Under the pieces are notes generated by a model, which saw only the letters and a list, made by a program, of their open reading frames with translations, was not told the DNA's origin and did no database searches. Shown piece after piece: positions 54,250-63,861 of a stretch of 64,000 nt of DNA; the first letter of the stretch is position 1; each line of letters opens with the position of its first letter. The translations under genes were made by a program, and so were the position numbers. The stretch spans positions 868,357 through 932,356 of the forward strand of contig NZ_WTUW01000001.1 in the NCBI RefSeq assembly GCF_009882915.1, read 5' to 3'. The DNA is from Sneathiella litorea (lineage in GTDB: Bacteria; Pseudomonadota; Alphaproteobacteria; Sneathiellales; Sneathiellaceae).

Positions 54250-55553
54250 TTTTTTCCCTCGATCGTTCCATCAAATTTTTTCTCAAGCCCGTCCCAGCAA
54301 TTGATGTAATTCTTTTGCAGGCTGTCATGACGCGCAGCAAACTCGGTGACGAGCTGCGGCAGGCGGGTCTCGAACATGAATGCCATCGTCTCTTCCAGCT
54401 TCTGCGGTGTAAGCTCCGCATTGCTGGCTTTCTCAAATCCGAACGTGTCCGGCCCATGCGGTAACATCATGTTATGCAGGCTCATTCCGCCGGGGAGGAA
54501 CCCCTCTTCCTTCGCGTCATATTGTCCTTCAATCAGGCCCATGAACTCGCTCATGATGTTGCGGTGATACCAGGGCGGCCGAAAAGTATCCTCGGCCACC
54601 ATCCAGCGCGGTGGAAAGATCGCGAGATCTACATTCGCCGTACCGGGCTCTCCGGAGGGTGCGGTCAGTACCGTGAAAATCGACGGGTCCGGGTGATCAA
54701 AAGAGATCGATCCAATCGTGTTGAAGTGGCGGAGGTCATATTTATAGGGTGCAAAATTCCCGTGCCAGGCGACGACATCTAGCGGGGAATGCCCTATTTT
54801 CGTCGCATAAAATTTCCCGCCCCATTTTACTTCAATCCGGCAGGGTGTTTCCTTTTCCTCATAGGCGGCGACGGGATATTTGAAGTCGCGCGGATTAGCA
54901 AGGCCATTCGCGCCGATAGGACCGCGTTCCGGCAAGGTGAAGCGCGGACCGTAATTCTCGCAGATATATCCGCGAGCAGTACCGTCCATCAGCTCGACGC
55001 GAAACATCATACCGCGCGGCAGGACGCAGATTTCAAGCGGCGACACCACTAGAATGCCGAGTTCAGTGATGATCCTCAGTCTGCCCCTTTCCGGGACAAG
55101 CAGCATCTCCCCATCCGCATTTAAGAAATAGTCATCGGTCATGTCCGCGTTGGCCAGATAAATATGTGCAGCCATGCCGGCCTGCGACAGAACACTGCCC
55201 GCCGTGGTAATGGTGCGCATACCGCCGATGAATGTCGTGGAGTCGTCAGGGATGGGAATCGGGTCCCAGCGGAATTGCCCAAGTGGCGCTTCTTCATACA
55301 CGGATGGGGCGGATTTCCAGAGCGGGCGCTGAAGGGGATCGAACTGCCGGACATGCCGAACCGAGGGACGCATCCGATAGAGCCAGCTTCGGGCGTTCGT
55401 GGCATTGGGCGCCGTAAAGGCGGTGCCCGAGAGTTGTTCCGCATAGAGGCCATACGCGCATTTTTGGGGGTTGTTGCGGCCCTGCGGCAATGCGCCGGGA
55501 AGCGCCTCTGTTTCAAACTCATTATTGAAACCGGTCAAATAGGCAAGAGCCAT
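54246..55553 (-). CDS. hmgA: Homogentisate 1,2-dioxygenase
   Basis: Fe(II) dioxygenase opening the ring of homogentisate to maleylacetoacetate. It has 435 residues, the usual length. It starts [20 protein letters not shown], a hallmark of the family. Metal-site sequence [20 protein letters not shown] with His and Glu ligands is near residue 330, and [13 protein letters not shown] follows. It is the first gene of the operon hmgA-FAH-MBL-FAD monooxygenase-DUF2783-maiA. It is divergent from a MarR regulator, 86 bp apart. Confidence 0.97.
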   Translation of the reverse strand: MALAYLTGFNNEFETEALPGALPQGRNNPQKCAYGLYAEQLSGTAFTAPNATNARSWLYRMRPSVRHVRQFDPLQRPLWKSAPSVYEEAPLGQFRWDPIPIPDDSTTFIGGMRTITTAGSVLSQAGMAAHIYLANADMTDDYFLNADGEMLLVPERGRLRIITELGILVVSPLEICVLPRGMMFRVELMDGTARGYICENYGPRFTLPERGPIGANGLANPRDFKYPVAAYEEKETPCRIEVKWGGKFYATKIGHSPLDVVAWHGNFAPYKYDLRHFNTIGSISFDHPDPSIFTVLTAPSGEPGTANVDLAIFPPRWMVAEDTFRPPWYHRNIMSEFMGLIEGQYDAKEEGFLPGGMSLHNMMLPHGPDTFGFEKASNAELTPQKLEETMAFMFETRLPQLVTEFAARHDSLQKNYINCWDGLEKKFDGTIEGKK

Positions 55554-55587
55554 AGAGACAATTCCTTGTTGATCTTCACTATCTAAA

Positions 55588-55620
55588 TTAGTAACATTTG
55601 TAACGGTCTAATATGTAACT
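55588..55620. promoter_or_regulatory. Triple GTAAC repeat between hmgA and marR
   Basis: GTAAC occurs three times, at 55591, 55600 and 55615, in the 86-bp divergent intergenic region. The arrangement could be the binding region of the adjacent MarR regulator controlling both transcripts. I cannot define a clean palindrome, so this is tentative. Confidence 0.35.
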
Positions 55621-55638
55621 ATCAAGGAAGTTTTTTTG

Positions 55639-56103
55639 ATGACTCTCGTTTTAGAGGAATTTTTGCCCTATCGTTTCAATCGGCTTGCCGAAGCACTTAG
55701 CCGCAATGCAAGCATTGCCTATAAAACAGAGTATGGCCTGACGCGTCCGGAATGGCGGGCTTTTGCCCTTCTTGGACAGAAAGGAACCATGACGGCAACA
55801 GAGATTTCCTACTTCTCAACCATGCACAAGACCAAGGTAAGTCGGGCGATCTTTGCGCTGGAGCAGAAACGCTGGCTTGTAAGGGAAGTAGACGAAAATG
55901 ATCGTCGGTTGGAGCGCATTTCCCTGACAGAGCAGGGAAAAAGGGCTTATGAGAGCCTTGTCCCAAAGATGCAGCGGGTTGAAAGTGAGTTGATTTCCAG
56001 CCTCGGCAAGGAAAACAGCGAGGCGCTCTTCAAGGGACTCACTGCCCTTGAAGAGTTGTATCTAGACGAGAAAACGGCGTCTCGTTCGCGAAAAGCCGAT
56101 TAG
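55639..56103 (+). CDS. MarR-family transcriptional regulator of the homogentisate operon
   Basis: A 154-residue winged-helix regulator. YGLTRPEWRAFALLGQKGTM and TATEISYFSTMHKTKVSRAI form the HTH; REVDENDRRLERISLTEQGK is the wing. It is divergent from hmgA, a known position for an HmgR-like repressor that responds to homogentisate (inferred here). The ATG at 55639 follows AAGGAAG at an 8-nt spacing; a TTG one codon upstream is less likely. Its 3' end overlaps the PhyH gene end by 4 bp. Confidence 0.9.
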   Translation: MTLVLEEFLPYRFNRLAEALSRNASIAYKTEYGLTRPEWRAFALLGQKGTMTATEISYFSTMHKTKVSRAIFALEQKRWLVREVDENDRRLERISLTEQGKRAYESLVPKMQRVESELISSLGKENSEALFKGLTALEELYLDEKTASRSRKAD

Positions 56104-56912
56104 GCCTGCCAAACGACAGGGAAAAGGTCGCTGTCCAGCGGGGCGCCCGGCTGGATCATTGGATCGCGCAGCATTTTCTGCAGGTTCGGCCGCGGATTAT
56201 AGGTGACATCATGGCCAGCCCAACGCTGGATATAGGCGCGGCGGCGGACATTGGGCGTTCGGTTCGGCTGCGCGCCGTGCAGGGTCAAGCCATGGTGCAA
56301 CGTACAGTCGCCGGGTTCCAGTTCATAGGAGACGATATCATAATCATCACGTGCGCTTTCAACATCCGGAACCTCTGGTAGTTCCTCTTTATACTGTTGA
56401 TCAGGATCGAAACTGATGGCGAGAAATTTCTTTCCCCAGCGATGCGAGCCCCGCAAATACTCAACCGCGCCGCTTTCAAAAGTCACGGGATCCAGCGCTA
56501 GCCACAGAGTCGCGACCTGATCACCGGCGACGGGCCAGTAGGTATAGTCCTGATGCCAGGGGGTCGGGGTGGAGGTATCGGGCTCCTTCACCAGAATCTG
56601 ATCAAACAGCAGATTGACTTTTTTCGCTTTCAGGACGGAAGCGGCGATCTGTGACGCCGGGGAGTTGAACACTGCATCCTTAAAGCCGTCAAGGTGGTGG
56701 CAAACAAATGTATCGCCGAAGAAAAAGCCGCTTGCGCCTTCGGCATCAATGCTTTTCACCATGCCGGAGGGATTGGCAATATCCTCATCAATCAGATCGC
56801 GCAGACGCTCAATCCAGTCAGTATTAAAAAACCCGCGAAGACAAACAACACCATCCTCCTGAAAGGTCCTGATTTCTTCATCGGTGATTGGTCGGTTCAA
56901 TTCATTCTTCAT
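56100..56912 (-). CDS. Phytanoyl-CoA dioxygenase family (PhyH) protein
   Basis: An Fe(II)/2-oxoglutarate oxygenase of 270 residues. The iron ligands are H-x-D in TPWHQDYTYWP (near residue 125) and the distal His in LHHGLTLHGAQPNRT, with the 2OG Arg in RRRAYIQRWAG. Family members hydroxylate acyl-CoAs, ectoine and other small molecules. The start at 56912 follows GAGGAAAAT. It is a single-gene unit between the MarR gene and a divergent PH-like gene; the substrate is unknown. Confidence 0.88.
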   Translation of the reverse strand: MKNELNRPITDEEIRTFQEDGVVCLRGFFNTDWIERLRDLIDEDIANPSGMVKSIDAEGASGFFFGDTFVCHHLDGFKDAVFNSPASQIAASVLKAKKVNLLFDQILVKEPDTSTPTPWHQDYTYWPVAGDQVATLWLALDPVTFESGAVEYLRGSHRWGKKFLAISFDPDQQYKEELPEVPDVESARDDYDIVSYELEPGDCTLHHGLTLHGAQPNRTPNVRRRAYIQRWAGHDVTYNPRPNLQKMLRDPMIQPGAPLDSDLFPVVWQA

Positions 56913-56981
56913 ATTTTCCTCGGCGTTGTTTGTGCGCACCCTTTGTCCTTGATATTATGCATAAAATCACAAGGAAATAAA

Positions 56982-57599
56982 ATGAAGACTCCCTTGCCGC
57001 CTTCTTCAGCAGAAAGCTGGTTTCGAAAACATATTCTCTGGCCGGACGAGACACTTTTCTGGTCAGGCCGGCCAGATATTTTCAGATCCCTGTTTTTCAA
57101 CTTTTGGTTTTGTCCGGTTGGGGCCTTTTTGACGGTCCTGCTTATCATGTTCCTGTGGACGACAGAAACGGTTGGAGATATCCGGTTGCCTGAGGCGGTG
57201 TTTGCCCTAGGCTCCCTCTGGCTTCTGCTCAGCCCGCTTCGCTATGGCTGGCGGGCTTATCGCACGGCTTATTTCGTGACGGACAAGCGCGCGATTATCT
57301 TGAGAAAGGGCTTGTTCCGGGTACATGAGACGGCCTTCTTTGCTGACGATATCACTGATTTCCGCTTGAAGCGGTTTGACAGGGCGCGCGGTGATATCCG
57401 CCTGCGGTTTAGCAAGGCTAAGGCCCCCAACCCCTATCAGGAGGATAAGGAAAAATGGGCGCCCGGTTCAAGCGGCAGTATAATTTCCTGGTCCGGTTCT
57501 GCACCGTTCCTGATGTATAACGACGGCTTCTGGGGAGCAGAGGACATTACTGCCGCCGCCGACGCCCTTAAAAAACTCACCGCTAAGTCAAGATCATAG
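56982..57599 (+). CDS. Bacterial PH-domain-like membrane protein
   Basis: A 205-residue protein with two adjacent transmembrane helices (about residues 38-60 and 68-90) followed by a PH-like beta domain starting YFVTDKRAIILRKGLFRVHE, a sequence typical of the YdbS/YdbT-like PH family. AAGGAA precedes the ATG at 56982; the open frame extends upstream antisense to PhyH but is not used. It ends 3 bp from the convergent acyl-CoA synthetase gene. Function unknown; it may tether to membranes. Confidence 0.72.
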   Translation: MKTPLPPSSAESWFRKHILWPDETLFWSGRPDIFRSLFFNFWFCPVGAFLTVLLIMFLWTTETVGDIRLPEAVFALGSLWLLLSPLRYGWRAYRTAYFVTDKRAIILRKGLFRVHETAFFADDITDFRLKRFDRARGDIRLRFSKAKAPNPYQEDKEKWAPGSSGSIISWSGSAPFLMYNDGFWGAEDITAAADALKKLTAKSRS

Positions 57600-57602
57600 G
57601 GC

Positions 57603-59129
57603 TTAACGGGATAGCCGCGCCCGTAACTCCGTCTTTAACACCTTACCGTAATTGTTCTTCGGCAATTCCTCGACAAAGAAGTATTCTTTCGGCCGTTTGA
57701 AGCGGGCAATCTGTTCGATGCAGTGGCGATCCAGCTCTTCTGGCGTCATGGCGCCTTCCTTGCGGAGGACTACAAAAGCCACAACTTCCTCGCCCCAATC
57801 TTCATGCGGGCGCCCAACGACGGAAACTTCCGCCACATCCGGGTGCGTGAGCAGCGCTTCCTCAATCTCGCGTGGGTAGATGTTGGTGCCGCCCGAGATT
57901 ATCATATCCTTGGACCGGTCTTTCAGGGTGAGGAAGCCTTCCGCGTCAAAGCAGCCCATATCACCAGTATGCAGCCAGCCCCCGCGCAGACTTTCCGTTG
58001 TTGCCTCGGGGTTTTTCCAGTAGCCAAGCATGACCACGTCGCCGCGCACCACAACCTCGCCAATTTCACCGACGGGAAGCGGATTGTCCTGGGCATCGAA
58101 AACATTCACCTCGACATCCGTGCGCTCGGTCCCGACGGAGGCCAGAATCTCGCTACGGCGGGGATGGTTTTCATCGCGGATAAGGGCGGTAGAAAGACCC
58201 GTGATGGTCATGGGCGATTCCCCTTGCCCGTAAATCTGCGCAAAACGGGGGCCCAGCGCGTCAATGGCGCGGCGAATATCGGCCTCATACATCGGGCCGC
58301 CGCCATAAACAATGATTTTCAGGTTGCTGGTATCCGCGCCCTCAAACGCGGGGCTGGAAATTAGCCGGTGGATCATCGTCGGTGCGAAGAAGAAGCTGCA
58401 ATTCGGGTAGTGGGCGATTAACTCCAGTGTCTCGGCAGGATCGAAACCACCGCTAAGTGGCGTTACCTGTATCCCTCCTTTGGCAATGAGGGGCAGGCCA
58501 TACAATCCGGCGCCATGGGTTTGCGGCGCAGCGTGGATGACCGCATCGCCGGGATCTTGCGCGGTCACATCGGCGAAATAGCTGAGTATGGAGGTCAGCA
58601 GGTTGCGATGACTCAGCATCGCGCCTTTGGGTTTGCCCGTGGTGCCGGAGGTATAGAAAAGCCAGGCGAGATCGTCCGGTGCAGCGTCTTGTAAAGGAAG
58701 CGGGCCTTCCTGCTTGAGCGCGAGGTAGTTCTCGTCATCAATGGAGATGACGGCCTCCAGTTCCGGAAGTTCCGTTGTGAGGGGGGTGAGCTGATCCGCC
58801 AATTCCGGTGTTGCGAAGACCAGGCGGCTGTCGGAATTCTCCAATATGTAGCGAAACTCCTTGATATGCAGCTTGGCATTGACCGGCACCGCGACGAGCC
58901 CTGCGCGCCATACGGCGAAAAGCGCGATCCAGTATTCCGGATGGTTCTTCATGATTAGGGCAACGCGATCTCCGGCGTTTAGCCCGAGACCTCCTCGAAG
59001 TGCCCCGGCGAGCCGCGCGACCTGGTCTTCATATTCGCGGTAGGTGGCTACAATCTCGGTGCCATGGGCGAGGGCAGGCAGATCGGGGTAGGTTTTGGCA
59101 GTCCGTTTCAGCAGGTTAGCGATATTCAT
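57603..59129 (-). CDS. Acyl-CoA synthetase (AMP-dependent ligase)
   Basis: Activates a carboxylic acid to its CoA thioester via an acyl-adenylate. It has 508 residues. Motifs: LFYTSGTTGKPKGAMLSHRN (A3), IYGQGESP (A5 region), GWLHTGDMGCFDAEG (A7), KDMIISGGTNIYPREIEE (A8) and the catalytic Lys in NNYGKVLKTEL near the C-terminus. It resembles long-chain or aryl acyl ligases; chain specificity is not evident. It lies 21 bp downstream of the AmpG-like gene and is probably the last gene of that operon. Confidence 0.93.
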   Translation of the reverse strand: MNIANLLKRTAKTYPDLPALAHGTEIVATYREYEDQVARLAGALRGGLGLNAGDRVALIMKNHPEYWIALFAVWRAGLVAVPVNAKLHIKEFRYILENSDSRLVFATPELADQLTPLTTELPELEAVISIDDENYLALKQEGPLPLQDAAPDDLAWLFYTSGTTGKPKGAMLSHRNLLTSILSYFADVTAQDPGDAVIHAAPQTHGAGLYGLPLIAKGGIQVTPLSGGFDPAETLELIAHYPNCSFFFAPTMIHRLISSPAFEGADTSNLKIIVYGGGPMYEADIRRAIDALGPRFAQIYGQGESPMTITGLSTALIRDENHPRRSEILASVGTERTDVEVNVFDAQDNPLPVGEIGEVVVRGDVVMLGYWKNPEATTESLRGGWLHTGDMGCFDAEGFLTLKDRSKDMIISGGTNIYPREIEEALLTHPDVAEVSVVGRPHEDWGEEVVAFVVLRKEGAMTPEELDRHCIEQIARFKRPKEYFFVEELPKNNYGKVLKTELRARLSR

Positions 59130-59150
59130 ATCGATTGTCTCCCGAGGGGT

Positions 59151-60446
59151 TCAGGTCGCCCCTTCTTGTTGTTCGATCGGCTGACGATATGAGAGATACC
59201 AGAGGAGCGCAAGCCCCGGCAGGGCCGCGACAGTGGTCAGGATGAAGAACTCGATCCACCCGATGCGTTCCACCAACCACCCGGCAGGCGAGACGAGCAC
59301 AGTGCGCGCCACCGCCATAAGAGAGGTAAGCAGCGCATATTGCGTCGCCGTATAGGCAATATTGCAGAGACTGGAAAGATAAGCGACAAAGACGGCAGTT
59401 CCCATCCCGCTTGCCACGTTCTCCAGCCCGATCGTGAGGGCGAGGAAGGAGAGATCGGGCCCGATGGCGGCTTGCGCCGCGAACATCAGGTTGGATACCA
59501 TTTGCAAAATTCCGGAAATCCAGAGCGCGCGATACATAGTTGTTGCCGCCAGTAACCAGCCACCCAGAAAAAGCCCGCCAAAAATAGCAACTGTCCCAAG
59601 GGTTTTAACGATTTCGGCGATTTCGGTCAGGGTGAATCCCGTTTGCAGATAGAACGGATTCGTCATTGCGCCGGCAAGGCTGTCGCCGAATTTATAGAGA
59701 ACCGTGAACAGCAGGATTATCAACCAGTCAGGTTTCTGCATAAAATTGAGAAAGGGATCAATCACCGAGGTTTTCAGCCAGTCAAAATAGCCTTTTGTTG
59801 ATTGCGGTACCGTTTCCTCCAGCAATTCCGTTTCGACTTCTGGTTCGGCTGTCATCAAGACGGTTAGGGTTCCGATCAGGATAAAGGCGGCCATCACCAT
59901 GTAGCTCACTGTCCAGCCGAAAAAATCGGCGATGACGAAACTGGAAAAACCGGTCAGCCACATCGCGACGCGATACCCGTAGACATAGGTTGCCGCGCCT
60001 GCCGCCATGTTCTTCTCATCGCAGATCTCGATCCGGAAGGCATCGACAATGATGTCATAGGAAGCCGACGCAAATGCGACCACCAGGGCAGCAACGGCGA
60101 CGTGAAACAGATTTGCCTTCGGATCGCTGAAGGCAAGGACCAGCGTGGCTGCGATTAGAAAAGCCTGCAACAGGAGAAGCCAACTGCGCCGTCGTCCAAA
60201 CAGGCGGGAGAGGACCGGAATGCGGATGCTGTCGATGAGCGGCGCCCATAGAAACTTGAGCGTATAGGGAAGCCCAACGAGTGTGAACAGCCCGATTGAT
60301 GTAAGATCGACCTGTTCCTGAGTGAGCCAGGCCTGCAAGATACTGGCGGTCAGAAGCAGCGGAACGCCGGAAGAAAAGCCCAGCAATGTAATGCTTATGA
60401 TGCGTCTGTCGCGATAGACGGAAAGGGCGGATAGCCAGCCGGTCAT
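59151..60446 (-). CDS. ampG: MFS permease, AmpG muropeptide-transporter family
   Basis: A 431-residue inner-membrane protein with twelve hydrophobic segments. The AmpG-like N-terminus reads LGFSSGVPLLLTASILQAWL, followed by GLPYTLKFLWAPLIDS and ASYDIIVDAFRIEI, the strongest family segments. Characterised AmpG imports anhydromuropeptides for cell-wall recycling. Several AmpG paralogues exist per genome in this group, so the substrate is not certain. It follows the cyclic-nucleotide-binding gene by 64 bp. Confidence 0.85.
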   Translation of the reverse strand: MTGWLSALSVYRDRRIISITLLGFSSGVPLLLTASILQAWLTQEQVDLTSIGLFTLVGLPYTLKFLWAPLIDSIRIPVLSRLFGRRRSWLLLLQAFLIAATLVLAFSDPKANLFHVAVAALVVAFASASYDIIVDAFRIEICDEKNMAAGAATYVYGYRVAMWLTGFSSFVIADFFGWTVSYMVMAAFILIGTLTVLMTAEPEVETELLEETVPQSTKGYFDWLKTSVIDPFLNFMQKPDWLIILLFTVLYKFGDSLAGAMTNPFYLQTGFTLTEIAEIVKTLGTVAIFGGLFLGGWLLAATTMYRALWISGILQMVSNLMFAAQAAIGPDLSFLALTIGLENVASGMGTAVFVAYLSSLCNIAYTATQYALLTSLMAVARTVLVSPAGWLVERIGWIEFFILTTVAALPGLALLWYLSYRQPIEQQEGAT

Positions 60447-60510
60447 CGGGCGTTCATTTCATTCAGGTTACTCATAAACGTAATCTACTTAATAAAGGTG
60501 GGGCCGTCGC

Positions 60511-60975
60511 TTATTGGCTGTCTTTGCGGATAATTTCCTTGGCTTTTTGCAGGTCATCAGTTGTTCGGACCAGTCTTTCGGCCAGAACGCGCATCATCTC
60601 TACTGCCATTTCAGGAAATTCCGTTACCATCCGGAAAAAAACATCCTTGGTAATTTTGAGGGTTGTAAGTTCAGTTTTCGCCTTGATCGTTGCGGTGCGG
60701 GGCACGTCAATCAGGATGGCGATCTCGCCGACGACATCATTTTTCCCGAGTGTCGCGACGGTCAACGGGCCCGATGGGGTTTCCACAATGACATCAGCTT
60801 CGCCGGCCATGATAAAATAGGCCGCATCACCGTTATCCCCTTGTTCGCATACGAAATCATCCGGCTGATAAGTCAGCCGCTCCGAGGTAAAAGCCAGCAG
60901 CTTGATCTTGGAGGGTTCAATTTTCGCAAACAGAGGTATTTGCCGGAGGATTTCAACTTCTTCTTTCAGGCTCAC
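60511..60975 (-). CDS. Cyclic-nucleotide-binding domain protein
   Basis: A stand-alone cNMP-binding domain of 154 residues without a DNA-binding domain. The beta-roll is clear (LTYQPDDFVCEQGDNGDAAY, GEADVIVETPSG), and the phosphate-binding cassette GEIAILIDVPRTATIKA keeps the Glu and Arg that contact the cyclic phosphate. The C-terminal helix ERLVRTTDDLQKAKEI may dimerise. It is 28 bp downstream of the degenerate ABC exporter and probably modulates it (inferred from the linkage). Confidence 0.88.
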   Translation of the reverse strand: MSLKEEVEILRQIPLFAKIEPSKIKLLAFTSERLTYQPDDFVCEQGDNGDAAYFIMAGEADVIVETPSGPLTVATLGKNDVVGEIAILIDVPRTATIKAKTELTTLKITKDVFFRMVTEFPEMAVEMMRVLAERLVRTTDDLQKAKEIIRKDSQ

Positions 60976-61003
60976 CTATCTTCTCCTTCTCACTCTGGCG
61001 GAT

Positions 61004-63658
61004 CTAGGAAGCCGCCAGCAACTCCTTGTATGGGGCGCTATCCTCTTTAAGCTTCTCCGGGCGGCCCTGCTCCACGATCCGGCCGCCGCGCATAATCAAT
61101 ACATGATCAAAGCCGACAGTCTTTTCCGCATGGTCTAGCGACCATATCAGACACCGGCCCTTGAAGTCCTCAAGTATGTTGTTCATAAGCCGTGTCTGGG
61201 TAGACGCATCGAAGGAGGAGGTCGCCTGGTTCAGAATCAGAATATCCGGATTTTTAATGATCGCCCGTGCGATACAGATCTTTTGCCGTTGGGTAGCATT
61301 CAGCCGGGCGCCTGCAGTGCCCACCGTGAAATTCAGCCCGACAGCAATAATCGTATCTCTGAGCGACATTTCCTCGACAACCTCAGCCAGCGCTGCACCA
61401 ATTTTGTCAGCGGCCTGTGCAAAACCGAAGGCAATTTTACCGAACAGGATATTATCCTGAAGGTTGGTTGCCGCGTTATAGGCATCGGCATCAAAGAAGG
61501 CGACGCTGTTTTGCAGGTGTGGCGGCAGTTCCTCCGCGAATTTATGCCGCGCGGCCACGATTTTTTCTTCGATATCGTCTGTCAGCACGCCAAGGCGGTG
61601 CCGGGAGGGGATAACCTTGAACGGCAACGACATAAACCGTAAGCGGTCTTCTTCACGCAGATTGTCCAGCCGCTCAGAATCAATCCGGCTGATCATAGCC
61701 TGGTACTCCGGCAAATCATCGGAGGAAATAAAGCCATATAGCTGGAAGAATTCATGATCCGGCGGCAGGTCCGCAAACAGTTCGATCATCAGGGTCGCGA
61801 CCTGATACCCCATCTTAAGGAATGTTTCGGTCAGGCCTGCTTCTTCAATAATCTTCTGCACATATTTATTTTCTGCCATGCGATCGAGGTGGAACTCGTC
61901 TCCGACAGGTGTGCCAAACAGCAGGTTCTCGGCGACTGAAGCATTAGTGTTATACTGGTCTTGCTCAAACGCCTCGATCATGTTCTTAAGGCTGGGGTCG
62001 TTCTCGATTTTCTCGAAGAACCGCCGTCGGGCCGAGAGGACCAGTTCGGCTGTTTCTGGCGCTTTTTCGGGGTCGATCGTGCTTCGTAGACCGAGCCGGT
62101 AGACATCTTCACTCAGGTCTACCATCTCCAGTATTTTGAGGGCACGGGCATTCAGCTCTTCCTCGTTCTCGACGCCAGCTAATTTATAGTCATGCCAATC
62201 TGCATTGATATCATCGCTCGAATTACCCGTCAGGTCGGCATTCTTGATATAGGTTTGGCGTTCCTGCGCCGCATCCCCAGAGTAGGATTTTTCATGCAAC
62301 GGCCGGTGTTTCAGGCCGAAATAGAGATTTTCCCCCAAGGTCGTGTTAAAGACATAGCCATGCTGGCCGACGTAGGAGATTTTGCGTCCGATAATAGCCT
62401 CTGGTGCGGTGACAAGATTAACATCTCCGGCCATCAACCGTCCGCGGTCTGGGTCTATCAGGCGCGCCAGAACATGGGTCAACGCCTCGCGCCCTGAGCC
62501 GGCCGGGCCAATAATTGCCACCCGTTCGTTGAGGTTGAACCGGGTGCTCAGCCCTTCCAGGGTTTTCGAGCCCGTATCATCAGAAAGCTCGATATTGCTG
62601 GCAATCATCTCGCCCGTTAGTTTCGGGATCTCGTCTGGTTCAATCAATTGGTTGTCGGCGTCGCGCATTCCCGCAGGCTCGAATTGCTCGATCACCTGTT
62701 CATACTTGATCCGGGCGTCCTCCCGCCGCTGGTAATAGGACAGCAATTCTTTCCATGGCGCCGCCATTTCCTTATGCGCGCCGATCGCCGCAACCAGTGT
62801 ACCAACCTCCAGCGTGCCATTGATGACCATGGTGCCACCAATGCCATAGAAAAAGAATGGGCCAAGCTGCTGAATAAAGTTATTCAGAAACTTAATTACA
62901 AATTTAAGAAGATAGATGCGGTAGCGGACAGTATAAATCTGGTCCAGCTGATTGGAAAAATTCGCGCGCATATTGCTGGAGGCATCATGGGCGTGAACTT
63001 CCTCAACTCCGCTGACGGATTCGCTGAGGCGGTCTGAAAGGGTTCGGACCAGCCGAACCCGGGTTTTGCCCAGAAGATTTACCTTCTTTTGCAGCTTTGG
63101 AATGAAATAGGCCTGTAGCGGATAGAGTGCAATGGCGGCGACAGCCATAATCCAGTTCTGGACAACAAGAAAGCTGACGATGACGAGAAGGTACCCGCCC
63201 TGAAAGATCGGCAGCGCAAACGCCTCCCCGATAAAGCCGCCAAGCGGTTCCACTTCAGAGGTGATCATCGGGATTATCTCGCCAGGGCTCTTCTTGCGGA
63301 AAGTTGGGATCGGGAAACGCAGAATGCGGCAGTAAAGCTCATATCTCAAGCGACGCAGCATCCGTTCGCCTGTAATCCCCTGATAGACATTGATTACATA
63401 TTTGAAGGCCTGATTGACGATCACCATCAACAGAAAGAGCCCAACAGTCAGGTATAGAAAGTCTATCTGGTCAAACTCAAAACCGACATATTCAACTGGA
63501 AAGGCAATATCATTCGCCTGAATGGCCTGGTTAATAATGATTTTCGGGAGTTCAAGATAATAGTAGAGAGCGGGGAAAGATAAAATGGACAATACCGTAA
63601 GTATGAACTGCTGCTTTTTGCTGTAGCGTAAAATATACTTGTAAATATTATGTTCCAT
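61004..63658 (-). CDS. ABC exporter homologue with degenerate ATPase motifs and a long insertion
   Basis: An 884-residue membrane protein. An ABC-exporter type transmembrane domain spans residues 1-340 (FRKKSPGEIIPMITSEVEPL is the coupling region). The nucleotide-binding domain is unusual: the Walker A reads GPAGSGREAL near residue 386 (Lys to Arg, Ser/Thr to Glu), the signature reads LNATQRQK in place of LSGGQ, and the Walker B ILILNQATSSFD near 809 has Asn and Gln in place of Asp and Glu. Roughly 250 extra residues, acidic and helical, are inserted between the Walker A half and the signature (about 470-700). ATP hydrolysis appears unlikely. It is the first gene of a unit with the cNMP-binding protein and AmpG-like permease. 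Confidence 0.85.
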   Translation of the reverse strand: MEHNIYKYILRYSKKQQFILTVLSILSFPALYYYLELPKIIINQAIQANDIAFPVEYVGFEFDQIDFLYLTVGLFLLMVIVNQAFKYVINVYQGITGERMLRRLRYELYCRILRFPIPTFRKKSPGEIIPMITSEVEPLGGFIGEAFALPIFQGGYLLVIVSFLVVQNWIMAVAAIALYPLQAYFIPKLQKKVNLLGKTRVRLVRTLSDRLSESVSGVEEVHAHDASSNMRANFSNQLDQIYTVRYRIYLLKFVIKFLNNFIQQLGPFFFYGIGGTMVINGTLEVGTLVAAIGAHKEMAAPWKELLSYYQRREDARIKYEQVIEQFEPAGMRDADNQLIEPDEIPKLTGEMIASNIELSDDTGSKTLEGLSTRFNLNERVAIIGPAGSGREALTHVLARLIDPDRGRLMAGDVNLVTAPEAIIGRKISYVGQHGYVFNTTLGENLYFGLKHRPLHEKSYSGDAAQERQTYIKNADLTGNSSDDINADWHDYKLAGVENEEELNARALKILEMVDLSEDVYRLGLRSTIDPEKAPETAELVLSARRRFFEKIENDPSLKNMIEAFEQDQYNTNASVAENLLFGTPVGDEFHLDRMAENKYVQKIIEEAGLTETFLKMGYQVATLMIELFADLPPDHEFFQLYGFISSDDLPEYQAMISRIDSERLDNLREEDRLRFMSLPFKVIPSRHRLGVLTDDIEEKIVAARHKFAEELPPHLQNSVAFFDADAYNAATNLQDNILFGKIAFGFAQAADKIGAALAEVVEEMSLRDTIIAVGLNFTVGTAGARLNATQRQKICIARAIIKNPDILILNQATSSFDASTQTRLMNNILEDFKGRCLIWSLDHAEKTVGFDHVLIMRGGRIVEQGRPEKLKEDSAPYKELLAAS

Positions 63659-63861
63659 TGAACGCGACCTACTTGCTTCCCATCAGCTCTGCACATGATA
63701 TGGGCCCAGTGCCGGCACAGTTTTTCATAGTTTTATCCTTTGCCGCAAGGAGGAAATTTGCGCCAGCCCTGCGAGAATGCCCTTCGGGTTCTTATTGCTG
63801 GTTGATATTTACCCTTTCTGCGCTTAACAAGGACGATCTATCAGATTTTATCCGGACGCCA

